NCBI GenBank assembly: GCA_003511885.1
Contig: DOIX01000155.1
Coordinates: 1-27,783 of the forward strand
DNA length: 27,783 nt
Direction of reading: 5' to 3'
Source of the DNA: Cyanobacteria bacterium UBA11153
GTDB taxonomy: Bacteria > Cyanobacteriota > Cyanobacteriia > Cyanobacteriales > Coleofasciculaceae
A program made the position numbers and the translations under genes. Below, in pieces: positions 1 through 8,244 of this stretch; position 1 is the first letter of the stretch, and every line of letters starts with the position of its first letter. The notes beneath the pieces are model-generated. The model did not search any database. It had not been told where the DNA came from and saw only the letters and a list, made by a program, of their open reading frames with translations.

Positions 1-23
1 ACGCCAACTTCTGCGTGTTGCAA

Positions 24-1844
24 TTAGATAAAGATAGTGGCGAGATTGTTTTGAATTACACTAGCTTGAGTCCCACTTACCACAGCGATGCGAACGATTC
101 CTGCATCAATTGCTGCACCATTGGTTGTATCAGAAAAAGTCAGATTATTTGCGTTTAAGCCTGCACCAAGATGGAAGGTAGTTTGACCGAGTTGGAAACC
201 GTTGATGGTATCGGTTCCATTGGCACTTTCTAGGATAACGGTATCTCGACCACCACCTAACCAGAGGATATCGTCGCCAATACCACCATTAATTAGGTCA
301 TCACCAGCACCAGCGTAGATGATATCGTTTCCAGCACCACCAGTAATACAATCATTTCCAGTAGCAGAATAGATGGTATCGTTTCCATCACCACCGTTGA
401 TAATATCTTTGCCATAATCTGAGAAAATGGTATCATTGCCAGTGCCACCATTGATAATGTTATTACCCCCACCGCCGTAGATGATATCGTCATCAGCACC
501 ACCATCAATTACGTCATTGCCATTACCAGAGTTAATTACGTCATTGCCAGTACCACCATAGATAGTGTTATTCCCTTGATTGCCGTAGATAGTATCGTTA
601 TCAGCACCACCATCAATTAAATCGTTACCAGTACCACCGTAAATTGTGTCATTCCCTGCACCGCCATTGATTGTATTGTTAGTGTACTTGGTCCAGAGAA
701 TATTGTTGCCACTATCACCATCTATAAATCCATAAGAAATTGGATCGTTAGCGGCGATGGTAATTACGGCTTGAGGGAGTTCCCCTATACTAGGATTTGG
801 TCCTTGTCCTTTTGTCTCCGGTTCACCAAGCCTGAGAACAATTGTTTCATTATTCTCAGGCATATCGTCAGGCTTGATAGTGAGATTAACATATTGATCG
901 CGGTTTTTGTTTGAGACAAATGCAGGGAATCTGACAGAAGTCTGGGAAAGGGTGTAATCTTCATTGAGGGTGGCTGTGCTCCTAGGGTCAATATAAATCG
1001 GCACTGTTATAGACCTTTTGTTACCACCGTGACTAAGGTGGATTTTAATTGGTATGTCAGTGTTGGTGCTTCCTTCAAAAACTAATTGATCGGCAGTGGG
1101 TATGGATGGGTTAGGGCGAGCGAAAGAAACAGTCCTTGTCTTGGAAAGCACCCCACCATAATCCTCCATCACCTCCACCCGAAACGCCAAAGCCGCCTCA
1201 ATATCCCCAACCTGCACCTCCAAATCCCAATCACCCCCCAACTCTGCACTCCCCGTCAAGTCATCGGAAGCCGCCACATCAGCCCCCGTTAACTCACTCA
1301 ACCGCTGGACAAATTCTCGCCCCGTCTCCCCAGCAGCGACATTACATCCATACAGCAGAATATCCCCATCCGGCGCTAAAGCAGTCCGCCAAGATGCCAC
1401 ATCATTAATATATTGGTCAAAAGTATTGTTGCTAAAAAATCCACTTCCTAACCACAAACCACCTACTTTACCATGAGCGACAATATGCAAACTCAACAAG
1501 CCACGGTGTTTCTGCAAAACTTCAGTAATTTGGACAATTCCATCCCGATTCCCATCCAACAGCACCACTTCTAACCCAGGTTTCACACCAGCGAGGAGGG
1601 TTTGATAGTCGTCGATATTGGAGTCAATGAAGACAATCCCAGTCGTGAGTGGGGACTGTAGGGGCGAGTCGCTACGATTATCTTTGGCACTCACAAACAA
1701 CCTTAATTGACTCGCCCTCTTGATTGGGAGAGGGGAGGAGGTTGTAGGGGTGAAGGATATGGGGGATAACCTCTGACTCAAACCAAAGATTTTGTATCCA
1801 TATCCTTCACCCTCAGCAGTGAGTGCGGAAAGTAAATTACTCAT
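24..1844 (-). CDS. DUF4347 / Calx-beta / RTX-repeat secreted protein
   Basis: A 606-residue predicted exoprotein. Residues about 69-225 match the DUF4347 domain (GIVFIDSNIDDY near the start, then HIVAHG and LLYGCNVAAG) found at the N-terminus of large cyanobacterial surface proteins. Residues about 235-370 look like a Calx-beta-type beta-sandwich (FEGS, LNEDYT, ENNETIVLRL). Residues about 385-545 are RTX nonapeptides of the GGxGNDxIxG type that bind calcium, and the tail resembles the C-terminal secretion region of type I-secreted RTX proteins. No classical signal peptide is visible, consistent with type I export, but no transporter gene is in view. The start is the first ATG, with AGGA upstream. 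Residues about 11-34 and 42-61 are encoded by palindromic intergenic-type repeats, so the true start or N-terminus is uncertain. It diverges from the ribosomal operon. Its cell-surface role is inferred. Confidence 0.85.
   Translation of the reverse strand: MSNLLSALTAEGEGYGYKIFGLSQRLSPISFTPTTSSPLPIKRASQLRLFVSAKDNRSDSPLQSPLTTGIVFIDSNIDDYQTLLAGVKPGLEVVLLDGNRDGIVQITEVLQKHRGLLSLHIVAHGKVGGLWLGSGFFSNNTFDQYINDVASWRTALAPDGDILLYGCNVAAGETGREFVQRLSELTGADVAASDDLTGSAELGGDWDLEVQVGDIEAALAFRVEVMEDYGGVLSKTRTVSFARPNPSIPTADQLVFEGSTNTDIPIKIHLSHGGNKRSITVPIYIDPRSTATLNEDYTLSQTSVRFPAFVSNKNRDQYVNLTIKPDDMPENNETIVLRLGEPETKGQGPNPSIGELPQAVITIAANDPISYGFIDGDSGNNILWTKYTNNTINGGAGNDTIYGGTGNDLIDGGADNDTIYGNQGNNTIYGGTGNDVINSGNGNDVIDGGADDDIIYGGGGNNIINGGTGNDTIFSDYGKDIINGGDGNDTIYSATGNDCITGGAGNDIIYAGAGDDLINGGIGDDILWLGGGRDTVILESANGTDTINGFQLGQTTFHLGAGLNANNLTFSDTTNGAAIDAGIVRIAVVSGTQASVIQNNLATIFI
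1660..1718. repeat. TAGGGGCGA-type palindromic element inside the RTX gene
   Basis: Perfect 9-bp inverted repeat GGGCGAGTC (1662-1670) / GACTCGCCC (1709-1717) bounded by TAGGGG and CCCT. It shares these end signatures with the elements at 1745-1813 and 2193-2260. It encodes about residues 42-61 of the minus-strand RTX protein. Confidence 0.65.
1745..1813. repeat. TAGGGG-type palindromic element encoding the RTX protein N-terminus
   Basis: Perfect 15-bp arms GGGTGAAGGATATGG (1748-1762) and CCATATCCTTCACCC (1798-1812). The interior shares GGGxGATAACCT and GATTTTG with the element at 2193-2260. The arms differ from that copy at three positions, each compensated in the opposite arm, so the palindrome itself appears conserved. 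It encodes about residues 11-34 of the RTX protein. Confidence 0.8.
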
Positions 1845-1879
1845 GGTGAATTCCTGCTTATATGATGTGCTATTGAGTC

Positions 1880-2010
1880 ATCTGGGGAATTCTCAGAAGT
1901 TTCGCAATTCTTTACAAAACTTGACAATTCACGGCGATTTTTCCCAGATAATCAGTTATCTGGGGTATTCTCAGAAGTTTCGCAGTTCTTTACAAAACTT
2001 GACAATTTAC
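1880..2010. repeat. 53-bp imperfect direct repeat upstream of the RTX gene
   Basis: Copies at 1880-1932 and 1958-2010 are 53 bp each with three visible mismatches and a 78-bp period. Each contains CTTTACAAAACTTGACAA, itself a short tandem of CTTNACAA-like blocks. They lie 36-166 bp upstream of the RTX start codon, where regulatory sites for that gene would be expected. Regulator binding is only a suggestion. Confidence 0.8.
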
Positions 2011-2506
2011 AGTTCTTAATATTTCTCCAACCTCTCACCACCGTAACCAAACGCCCACTGCTAGTAGTAGTCACTTCAGTGAATAACCTCTTATCGGTTA
2101 TCTTTTAATACGGTGATGGCTGGTTTCATCAATTCATCTACTTCGCCATTATTGCATTCACCAACAAACTCGAATAGCCAAAATCAATCAGTAGGGGCGA
2201 AGCATTTGGGCGATAACCTATGGCGGTAAACCGAGATTTTGAATCCAAATGCTTCGCCCTGCAACGAGATAGAAACAGATCCTCATCTTCCCAATTCATC
2301 GGAAAATAAAATTTCAGCAAACCTGAAAATTGATCGCCCGAATGCTAGGCTGGTGCCACGCTTCGCTAACGCCCCTACAGATAGAAAGAGAAATAGAATC
2401 AGATAATATTCAAACCGTTGAACTCTACGGGGCATTGACTAAAACAGCCAAACATGATATATGGGCTGTCACAGTCCTGGAAAATCCTTCCTGCTCAAAA
2501 AAATAC
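2011..2506. other. Intergenic stretch with repeats and a weak small ORF
   Basis: No convincing gene. It holds the palindromic element at 2193-2260 and part of a related sequence near 2330-2376 (CGCCCGAATGC, then ACGCCCCTAC). A 55-codon plus-strand frame at 2342-2509 ends just after an A7 run; its middle (VELYGALTKTAKHDIW) reads like protein but was not recognised. The ndhN gene often found upstream of rplC in cyanobacteria is not here. Confidence 0.5.
2193..2260. repeat. TAGGGGCGAAGCATTTGG palindromic element
   Basis: Perfect 15-bp inverted repeat GGGCGAAGCATTTGG (2195-2209) / CCAAATGCTTCGCCC (2245-2259) with a loop of about 35 nt. This is the non-coding sibling of the element at 1745-1813. 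Small palindromes of this look are widespread in cyanobacterial intergenic DNA. Confidence 0.8.
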
Positions 2507-2535
2507 TAGACATGTACCGCCCAATAGTTTATACT
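2507..2535 (+). promoter_or_regulatory. Candidate sigma70-type promoter of the ribosomal operon
   Basis: TAGACA (2507-2512) and TATACT (2530-2535) are separated by 17 nt, each one mismatch from consensus. It faces rplC and would give a leader of about 300 nt. It is the best -35/-10 pair I saw in the gap; not tested. Confidence 0.45.
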
Positions 2536-2839
2536 GAACGATTGTGACCAAATCACGTTAATTCCATTTCGCCTCCGAAGGATACTGAGTAGCAACATTG
2601 AAGAGTTCGCGACTTAAGTCCGGAAGAAGAAAGGCGACACAGTTAGCCAAAACTAACTGATCGCAAAAGTTAACATCTGGCTATTCAAGTCTTAAAAGGC
2701 GATAAGAAGGCAGTTCCTTTCCCAGTGGGAGAGTGTATTTACCCTGAAGTCAGAATGAACAAAATTGTGAGGTAGGGCGGATTCGCGATCGAGTCACTGC
2801 CAATCTCGCCTCACTGTAACGTCTAAAAAGGAGAAACCA
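2536..2839 (+). promoter_or_regulatory. Long 5' leader of rplC
   Basis: About 300 nt without a convincing ORF. A 7-bp hairpin CAGTTAG (2640-2646) / CTAACTG (2653-2659) with loop CCAAAA is visible, and AAGGAG lies shortly before the GTG start of rplC. A leader this long in front of a ribosomal-protein operon could hold an autoregulatory site, as the L4 leader does in enterobacteria; no specific match was recognised. Confidence 0.3.
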
Positions 2840-3475
2840 GTGTCGCTCGGTATCCTCGGCACCAAACTCGGCATGACCCAAGTCTTCGACGAGGAAGGAA
2901 GAGCAATTCCTGTCACCGTCGTTCAAGCAGGTCCATGCACCGTCACCCAAATTAAAACCAAACAAACCGATGGCTACACAGCCATTCAGGTTGGTTATGA
3001 AGAAGTAAAACCCAAGGCACTCAACAAGCCAGAAATGGGACATCTAGCCAAGTCTAGTGCCCCTCCATTACGCCACCTGCGGGAATATCGCTTAGATAAC
3101 AGCGCAGAATTTGAACTAGGCGGACAAGTCAAAGTAGATATTTTTAGTGCTGGTCAAATTGTTGATGTCACAGGAACCAGTATTGGTCGTGGATTTGCAG
3201 GCTATCAAAAGCGTCACAACTTTAAGCGCGGCCCCATGGCACACGGTTCTAAAAACCATCGCCTCCCCGGTTCTACCGGAGCAGGGACAACACCAGGTCG
3301 CACCTTCCCAGGAAAAAGAATGGCAGGTCGTTATGGCGGAACCAGAACAACAATCCGGAAGCTGCAAGTAGTGCGGATAGACTTAGACCGAAACTTGATC
3401 CTGATCAAAGGAGCCGTTCCTGGCAAACCCGGAATGCTCTTAAGCATTGCCCCAACTAACAAAGTAGGGCGTTAA
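2840..3475 (+). CDS. rplC: 50S ribosomal protein L3
   Basis: 211 residues, usual bacterial length. L3 binds 23S rRNA early in 50S assembly, and its extended loop reaches toward the peptidyl transferase centre. The family signature is clear: [18 protein letters not shown] at about 115-132, followed by [15 protein letters not shown]. The start is GTG, supported by AAGGAG about 6 nt upstream and by the family N-terminus [14 protein letters not shown]. It is the first gene of the cluster, as usual in cyanobacteria where rpsJ sits elsewhere. A 129-nt gap with a heptad array separates it from rplD. Confidence 0.98.
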   Translation: MSLGILGTKLGMTQVFDEEGRAIPVTVVQAGPCTVTQIKTKQTDGYTAIQVGYEEVKPKALNKPEMGHLAKSSAPPLRHLREYRLDNSAEFELGGQVKVDIFSAGQIVDVTGTSIGRGFAGYQKRHNFKRGPMAHGSKNHRLPGSTGAGTTPGRTFPGKRMAGRYGGTRTTIRKLQVVRIDLDRNLILIKGAVPGKPGMLLSIAPTNKVGR

Positions 3476-3520
3476 TCGGGACTGGTGATTTGTCATTTGT
3501 GATTAGTTATTTGTGAGGAG

Positions 3521-3604
3521 ACAAACAACAAACAACCAACAACAAATAACAAGCAACCAACAACAACCAACCAACCAACAACTAACAACTAAAGACTAAA
3601 AACT
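3521..3604 (+). repeat. 12-heptad A/C-rich array abutting the rplD start
   Basis: Exactly 84 nt = 12 heptamers (ACAAACA, ACCAACA, ACAACCA and variants, ending AACAACT, AACAACT, AAAGACT, AAAAACT) with the rplD ATG immediately following at 3605. No Shine-Dalgarno is present. A T/G-rich stretch (TTTGTCATTTGTGATTAG and on) precedes it at 3488-3514. Confidence 0.85.
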
Positions 3605-4243
3605 ATGGTTAATTGTGTGGTGCGAAACTGGCAAGGAGAAGAAGTCGCCTCGGCGACAATCGAATTGCGAGTAGCTAAAGAAGAGAATGCCAAACATATA
3701 GTTCACCGAGCATTAGTGAGACAAATGACCAATGCTCGTCAAGGAACAGCATCCACAAAAACCCGCTCCGAAGTCCGTGGTGGGGGACGGAAACCTTGGC
3801 GGCAAAAAGGAACTGGTCGCGCTCGTGCTGGATCGAACCGTTCCCCACTATGGCGCGGTGGCGGTGTCATCTTTGGACCAAAACCCAGAGACTTTAACCT
3901 CAAAATGAATCGGAAAGAGCGGCGATTGGCGCTGAGAACAGCACTGATGAGTCGCGTCGATGATTTGATTGTGGTAGAGGATTTTGCCTCACAACTGGAA
4001 CGCCCCAAGACCAAAGAATTTGCAGATGCGATCGCGCGTTGGGGAATAGATCGGGATGCGAAAGTTCTCCTGATCCTACCTGAAGCAGCAGAAATGGTCT
4101 ACCTGTCAGTACGAAACATGGCAAAAGTCAAGTTAATTTATGCAGATAAGTTAAGTATTTACGATCTGCTAAATGCTGACAAAATCGTCACAACTAACAC
4201 CGCTCTTAACAAAATTCAGGAGGTTTATGGCGATTCAATATAA
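3605..4243 (+). CDS. rplD: 50S ribosomal protein L4
   Basis: 212 residues. L4 binds domain I of 23S rRNA and its loop lines the nascent-peptide exit tunnel. The conserved tunnel-loop region [20 protein letters not shown] lies at about 57-76, followed by [15 protein letters not shown]. In E. coli L4 also represses its own operon; no equivalent site was identified here. The start is ATG directly after the heptad array with no Shine-Dalgarno. The 3' end overlaps rplW by 17 nt, suggesting translational coupling. Confidence 0.97.
   Translation: MVNCVVRNWQGEEVASATIELRVAKEENAKHIVHRALVRQMTNARQGTASTKTRSEVRGGGRKPWRQKGTGRARAGSNRSPLWRGGGVIFGPKPRDFNLKMNRKERRLALRTALMSRVDDLIVVEDFASQLERPKTKEFADAIARWGIDRDAKVLLILPEAAEMVYLSVRNMAKVKLIYADKLSIYDLLNADKIVTTNTALNKIQEVYGDSI
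4218..4223 (+). promoter_or_regulatory. Shine-Dalgarno fixing the rplW start
   Basis: AGGAGG 3 nt before the ATG at 4227, inside the end of rplD. It favours this start over an in-frame start at 4173, which would add 18 unconserved residues. Confidence 0.75.
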
Positions 4244-4532
4244 TCCCTGCGACCTAGCCGATCTGGTATTGGAGCCAATCGTCACAGAAAAGGCAACCAT
4301 ATTGTTAGAAGATAACAAATATGTCTTTAACGTAGTTACCAAAGCCACCAAACCAGAAATTAAAGCGGCAATCGAAAGCCTATTTGATGTCAAAGTTATC
4401 GGGGTAAACACCATGCGTCCGCCTCGCAAAAAGCGGAGAGTGGGCAAATTTATCGGATTCAAGCCCCAATATAAAAGAGCGATCGTCACTCTAGCACAGG
4501 GAGACTCCATCACTCTATTCCCAGAAGTATAA
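4227..4532 (+). CDS. rplW: 50S ribosomal protein L23
   Basis: 101 residues from the chosen start ([17 protein letters not shown]). L23 sits at the tunnel exit and is the docking site for trigger factor and the signal recognition particle. Family features: [18 protein letters not shown] near the N-terminus, then [19 protein letters not shown]. It starts within the last codons of rplD in another frame with an AGGAGG site, so the two are probably coupled. Confidence 0.96.
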   Translation: MAIQYNPCDLADLVLEPIVTEKATILLEDNKYVFNVVTKATKPEIKAAIESLFDVKVIGVNTMRPPRKKRRVGKFIGFKPQYKRAIVTLAQGDSITLFPEV

Positions 4533-4554
4533 AAGGCTATTTTCCTGTTTGTAA

Positions 4555-4632
4555 TTTGTTATTAGTTGTTAGTTATTGTCGAGCAAATAACAAATAACAA
4601 ATAACGAATAACAAATAACAAATAACAAGCAA
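4555..4632 (+). repeat. Opposed heptad arrays, rplW-rplB gap
   Basis: The right array is seven heptamers at 4584-4632 (CAAATAA x3, CGAATAA, CAAATAA x2, CAAGCAA). It is preceded at 4555-4579 by T/G-rich TTTGTTATTAGTTGTTAG, part of which is complementary (TTTGTTATT / AATAACAAA). The two halves can fold as a long hairpin in the mRNA. Confidence 0.8.
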
Positions 4633-4646
4633 CCAAGGATATTTTT

Positions 4647-5510
4647 ATGGGCACACGTTCATTTCGACCCTACACTCCCGGTACTCGTCAAGCAGTTATC
4701 TCAGATTTTGCCGAAATTACCCGGAGCGAACCAGAAAAATCACTAACCCACTTCAAGCATAGGGACAAAGGCCGCAATAATCGCGGTGTGATCACCAGTC
4801 GTCGTCGCGGTGGCGGACACAAACGCCTCTACCGCATCATCGACTTCCGGCGCAATAAACACAACATTCCCGGCAAAATCGCTACGATCGAGTACGATCC
4901 GAACCGGAATGCCAGAATTGCCCTAGTTTACTATCAAGACGGAGAAAAACGCTACATTATTCATCCCGCCGGGTTAGCGGTAGGAGCGACAATTATATCC
5001 GGGCCAGAATCTCCGATCGAAACAGGCAATGCCTTGCCCCTCAGCAATATTCCCCTGGGTACTAGCGTTCACAACGTCGAACTCACACCAGGAAAAGGTG
5101 GACAAATAGTACGCGCAGCTGGTGCAGTTGCTCAAGTCGTCGCCAAAGAAGGTAACTACGTTACCCTCAAACTGCCATCCACAGAAGTCCGGATGGTACG
5201 TCGCGAATGCTACGCCACCATCGGACAAGTCGGGAACATTGATGACCGAAACCTCAGCTTAGGCAAAGCAGGACGTAACCGCCATTTAGGTCGTCGCCCC
5301 TCGGTGAGAGGAAGCGTCATGAACCCAGTAGATCACCCTCATGGAGGTGGAGAAGGAAGAGCGCCGATTGGTCGCTCAGGCCCTGTGACTCCTTGGGGTA
5401 AGCCAGCATTGGGAGCCAAAACTCGCAAACGCAAGAAAGCCAGCAATGCCCTCATCGTCCGACGGCGGCGTAAATCCTCGAAACGAGGACGGGGCGGTAG
5501 GCAGTCTTAA
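4647..5510 (+). CDS. rplB: 50S ribosomal protein L2
   Basis: 287 residues. L2 is a primary 23S rRNA binder needed for subunit association and the peptidyl transferase centre. The diagnostic [13 protein letters not shown] motif lies at about 226-238 and includes the conserved histidine; the C-terminus is strongly basic ([19 protein letters not shown]). The ATG start fits the family N-terminus ([14 protein letters not shown]), with AAGGA 8 nt upstream. Confidence 0.98.
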   Translation: MGTRSFRPYTPGTRQAVISDFAEITRSEPEKSLTHFKHRDKGRNNRGVITSRRRGGGHKRLYRIIDFRRNKHNIPGKIATIEYDPNRNARIALVYYQDGEKRYIIHPAGLAVGATIISGPESPIETGNALPLSNIPLGTSVHNVELTPGKGGQIVRAAGAVAQVVAKEGNYVTLKLPSTEVRMVRRECYATIGQVGNIDDRNLSLGKAGRNRHLGRRPSVRGSVMNPVDHPHGGGEGRAPIGRSGPVTPWGKPALGAKTRKRKKASNALIVRRRRKSSKRGRGGRQS

Positions 5511-5610
5511 ATTTGGAGTTGGTTATTTGTTACGTGTGGTTGGTTGTTCGTTATTTGGACTTAAACAATCAACAAATACAATCAAAAGTCGATTATTGAC
5601 TGTAGAGCTA

Positions 5611-5673
5611 ACAACCAACAACCAACAACCAACAACCAACAACCAACAACCAACAACTAACAACCAACAACGA
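5611..5673 (+). repeat. ACAACCA heptad array upstream of rpsS
   Basis: Nine heptamers in perfect register: ACAACCA six times, ACAACTA, ACAACCA, ACAACGA. The rpsS ATG follows 9 nt later without a Shine-Dalgarno. The array has no stop codon in this frame, which is why a longer reading frame runs through it from inside rplB. A G/T-rich stretch (GGTTGGTTGTTCGTTATTTG) lies earlier in the same gap near 5538-5557. Confidence 0.9.
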
Positions 5674-5682
5674 AGAACAATT

Positions 5683-5961
5683 ATGGGTCGTTCTCTTAAA
5701 AAAGGTCCGTTTATCGCTGACAGTCTTCTCAGTAAGATTGAAAAATTGAACGATAGAGGCGAAAAACAGGTAATCAAAACCTGGTCAAGAGCCTCCACCA
5801 TTTTACCCATGATGGTAGGTCATACCATCGCCGTTCATAATGGACGAACTCACGTCCCGATCTTTATTAGCGAACAAATGGTCGGACATAAATTAGGTGA
5901 ATTTGCTCCCACTCGGACATTTCGGGGACATGCCAAAGGCGATCGCAAAGGCGGTCGTTAG
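5683..5961 (+). CDS. rpsS: 30S ribosomal protein S19
   Basis: 92 residues from the ATG at 5683, the standard S19 length. S19 forms a complex with S13 in the 30S head near the A-site tRNA. Family features: [18 protein letters not shown] at the N-terminus and [18 protein letters not shown] near the end. The reading frame is open upstream to 5446 through the heptad array, but that extension is repeat-encoded ([12 protein letters not shown]) and is rejected. No Shine-Dalgarno is visible. Confidence 0.97.
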   Translation: MGRSLKKGPFIADSLLSKIEKLNDRGEKQVIKTWSRASTILPMMVGHTIAVHNGRTHVPIFISEQMVGHKLGEFAPTRTFRGHAKGDRKGGR

Positions 5962-6128
5962 GAGAAGAGGGCAAGAATCACTTGAGCAGAGAAGTAGATA
6001 ATGGTCAATGGTTAATTAATAGCTACCTGAATCGGGAATAGCTAATTCTCATCCCCAAAAACCTTTATATAGCCCTAACCTGTCACCTCTCACCTCTTGC
6101 TCCGAGCGCAACTAGAAAAAAAAACACT

Positions 6129-6488
6129 ATGGCAATAGATACTAGAGTAGAAACCAAAGCGATCGCAAAATACATTCGCATGTCCCCCTTTAAAGTAAGG
6201 CGGGTTCTCGATCAGATTCGCGGACGTTCTTACCGAGAAGCCCTGATCGTTTTAGAATTTATGCCTTACCGGGCTTGCGATCCCGTGTTAAAAGTCCTTC
6301 GTTCAGCAGTAGCTAATGCCGAACACAACGAAGGTCTAGATCCCGCCAAGCTAGTCATTAGTCAAGCTTATGCCGACATGGGACCGAGCTTAAAACGCTA
6401 TCGACCAAGAGCGCAAGGTCGAGCCTATCAGATTCGGAAGCCAACATGTCATATTACCGTGGCTGTTTCCCCAGAGGTTGATGAATAG
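6129..6488 (+). CDS. rplV: 50S ribosomal protein L22
   Basis: 119 residues. L22 contacts all 23S rRNA domains and its beta-hairpin lines the exit tunnel (macrolide-resistance site). Family features: [20 protein letters not shown] at about 13-32 and the hairpin region [18 protein letters not shown] at about 87-104. The start is ATG with only an A-rich run upstream and no Shine-Dalgarno. The preceding 167-nt gap lacks the ACAACCA array seen before rpsS. Confidence 0.97.
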   Translation: MAIDTRVETKAIAKYIRMSPFKVRRVLDQIRGRSYREALIVLEFMPYRACDPVLKVLRSAVANAEHNEGLDPAKLVISQAYADMGPSLKRYRPRAQGRAYQIRKPTCHITVAVSPEVDE

Positions 6489-6554
6489 TCATTGGTGTTG
6501 TTAGTTATCAGTTACCAGTTCAGAAGTTATTAGTCAAAAAAAGACCAATACCAA

Positions 6555-6582
6555 ACAACCAACAACCAACAACCAACAACCA
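6555..6582 (+). repeat. ACAACCA heptads, rplV-rpsC gap
   Basis: Four perfect ACAACCA heptamers followed by degenerate ones to about 6600. T/G-rich GGTGTTGTTAGTTATCAG lies at about 6494-6511 in the same gap. Here AAGGAAAG after the array serves as a Shine-Dalgarno for rpsC. Confidence 0.8.
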
Positions 6583-6610
6583 ACAACAAACAACTAACAA
6601 GGAAAGATTC

Positions 6611-7336
6611 GTGGGACAAAAAATAAATCCAATTGGTTTCAGACTGGGCATAACTCAAGAACATAAATCTTGTTGGTATGCTGACAGCAATCGCTACCCG
6701 GAAGTTCTCAAAGAAGACCACAAAATTAGAGGTTACGTTAACAAAAACCTAAGTAACGCTGGGCTTTCCAATATTCGGATCGAACGGAAAGCAGACCAAA
6801 TCGATCTCGAAATTCACACTGCCAGACCCGGTGTTGTCGTTGGTCGTGGCGGGAAAGGCATCGAAGAGTTACGAGTAGGTCTTCAACAAGCCCTAGGCGG
6901 AAATCGTCAAATCCGCATCAACGTTGTTGAAGTAGCACGAGTAGACGCGGATGCAGAACTGATTGCCGAATACATCGCCCAACAGTTAGAGCGAAGAGTA
7001 TCCTTCAGAAGAGTAGTCCGTCAAGCGATCCAGCGTGCCCAAAAAGCCGATGTCAAAGGGATCAAAGTTCAAGTTGGCGGCAGGTTAAATGGAGCAGAAA
7101 TTGCTCGAACCGAGTGGGTGCGTGAAGGAAGAGTGCCTTTACACACGCTGAGAGCCGATATTGACTATTCTTGTCGGACAGCCAAAACTATCTACGGAAT
7201 TCTAGGCGTAAAAGTCTGGATCTTCAAAGGAGAAATCATTCCCGGTCAAGAAGAAATACCAGCTCCTACAGTAGCTCAACCCCGTCGCCGTCAACAACGC
7301 CGTCGCCAACAATTTGAAGATCGTTCAAATGAATAA
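6611..7336 (+). CDS. rpsC: 30S ribosomal protein S3
   Basis: 241 residues. S3 lies at the mRNA entry channel and takes part in mRNA unwinding. The GTG start is supported by AAGGAAAG upstream and by the conserved N-terminus [14 protein letters not shown]. The type II KH domain carries the GRGG loop at 78-81. The S3 C-terminal domain follows ([20 protein letters not shown]). The tail is Arg/Gln-rich ([10 protein letters not shown]), a short basic extension. Confidence 0.98.
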   Translation: MGQKINPIGFRLGITQEHKSCWYADSNRYPEVLKEDHKIRGYVNKNLSNAGLSNIRIERKADQIDLEIHTARPGVVVGRGGKGIEELRVGLQQALGGNRQIRINVVEVARVDADAELIAEYIAQQLERRVSFRRVVRQAIQRAQKADVKGIKVQVGGRLNGAEIARTEWVREGRVPLHTLRADIDYSCRTAKTIYGILGVKVWIFKGEIIPGQEEIPAPTVAQPRRRQQRRRQQFEDRSNE

Positions 7337-7402
7337 TTATGAGTTGTTAGTTATGAGTTGTTAGTTATGAGTTGTTAGTTATAAGTTGTTAGTTATAAGT
7401 TG
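7337..7402 (+). repeat. 14-bp (2 x 7) tandem array after rpsC
   Basis: TTATGAGTTGTTAG three times, TTATAAGTTGTTAG once, then a partial copy, starting immediately after the rpsC stop codon. This G/T-rich array is followed at about 7410-7497 by an A/C-rich stretch of CAACAACCAACAG-like units running to the rplP start. The two halves are roughly complementary. Confidence 0.9.
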
Positions 7403-7497
7403 TATAAGCAACAACCAACAGAAAACAAACAACAGAAAACCAACAGCCAGCAACAGACAATCAACAACAAACAACCAACAACCAACAGCAAACAACC

Positions 7498-7917
7498 ATG
7501 TTAAGTCCTAGAAGAACAAAATTTCGCAAACAGCAACGCGGGAGAATGTCCGGTTTAGCAAATCGAGGCAACACCCTGAGCTTTGGTGAATTTGGATTAC
7601 AAGCCATAGAGCCATCCTGGATTACCTCTCGTCAGATTGAAGCTTCTCGTCGGGCAATGACTCGCTATATCCGGAGAGGCGGTCAAATCTGGATTCGCAT
7701 TTTTCCTGACAAACCTGTCACTATGCGCCCTGCTGAAACCCGGATGGGTTCAGGTAAAGGCTCTCCAGAGTTTTGGGTAGCAGTAGTTAAACCAGGTCGA
7801 ATCCTCTTTGAAATTGCCGGAGTTACAGAAGAAATTGCTCGCGAAGCGATGCGTTTAGCCTCTAATAAATTACCCATTCACACCAAGTTCATTACCCGAG
7901 AAGGGGAACAGGTATAA
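7498..7917 (+). CDS. rplP: 50S ribosomal protein L16
   Basis: 139 residues, standard length. L16 organises the A-site tRNA binding region of the 50S and is needed for late assembly. Family features: [17 protein letters not shown] at the N-terminus, [16 protein letters not shown] at about 60-75, then [20 protein letters not shown]. The start is ATG preceded only by A/C-rich heptads with no Shine-Dalgarno. A 3-nt gap to rpmC indicates coupling. Confidence 0.98.
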   Translation: MLSPRRTKFRKQQRGRMSGLANRGNTLSFGEFGLQAIEPSWITSRQIEASRRAMTRYIRRGGQIWIRIFPDKPVTMRPAETRMGSGKGSPEFWVAVVKPGRILFEIAGVTEEIAREAMRLASNKLPIHTKFITREGEQV

Positions 7918-7920
7918 GTT

Positions 7921-8232
7921 ATGGCTCTGCCCAAGATACAAGACGCTAGAAAGTTAAGCGACCAAGAATTAACCGATGAAATATTAGCTGCCAAACGCGA
8001 GTTGTTTCAATTACGGATGCAAAAAGCCACCCGAAGATTGGAAAAAACGCATCAGTTCAAGCATCTACGCCATAAAATCGGTCAGATGATGACAGTATTG
8101 GGAGAACGTAAACTGGTTGCGACTAAAGCAGCTCAGGAATCATCCTCAACTGATGCTCAAACATCGCAGGAACAAGACAAATCTGTGGATGCCCCAGCTT
8201 CAGATGAGTCACAATCCGACACTCAAGAATAG
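7921..8232 (+). CDS. rpmC: 50S ribosomal protein L29 with acidic tail
   Basis: 103 residues; L29 is usually about 65-80. The core (residues 1 to about 68: LSDQELTDEILAAKRELFQL, QFKHLRHKIGQMMTVLGERK) is the normal two-helix hairpin that sits beside L23 at the tunnel exit. Residues about 70-103 form a Ser/Gln/Asp/Glu-rich, probably disordered acidic tail. It starts 3 nt after rplP and ends 12 nt before rpsQ. The extension is in frame and uninterrupted. Confidence 0.95.
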   Translation: MALPKIQDARKLSDQELTDEILAAKRELFQLRMQKATRRLEKTHQFKHLRHKIGQMMTVLGERKLVATKAAQESSSTDAQTSQEQDKSVDAPASDESQSDTQE

Positions 8233-8244
8233 GAGCAGACACCG

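Noticed and set aside
293..508. Second minus-strand frame in the RTX repeat region
   Set aside because: Out-of-frame reading of the regular RTX nonapeptide repeats, whose periodic codons leave other frames open.
1136..1408. Proline-rich 90-codon plus-strand frame
   Set aside because: Antisense shadow of the RTX protein's DUF4347 coding region; composition explained by the opposite strand.
2138..2320. 60-codon minus-strand frame in the gap before the ribosomal operon
   Set aside because: Much of it is the palindromic element at 2193-2260 read as protein; no recognisable family.
5446..5682. 79-codon N-terminal extension of S19
   Set aside because: It starts inside rplB in another frame and its second half is pure heptad repeat; S19 has its normal 92-residue length from 5683.
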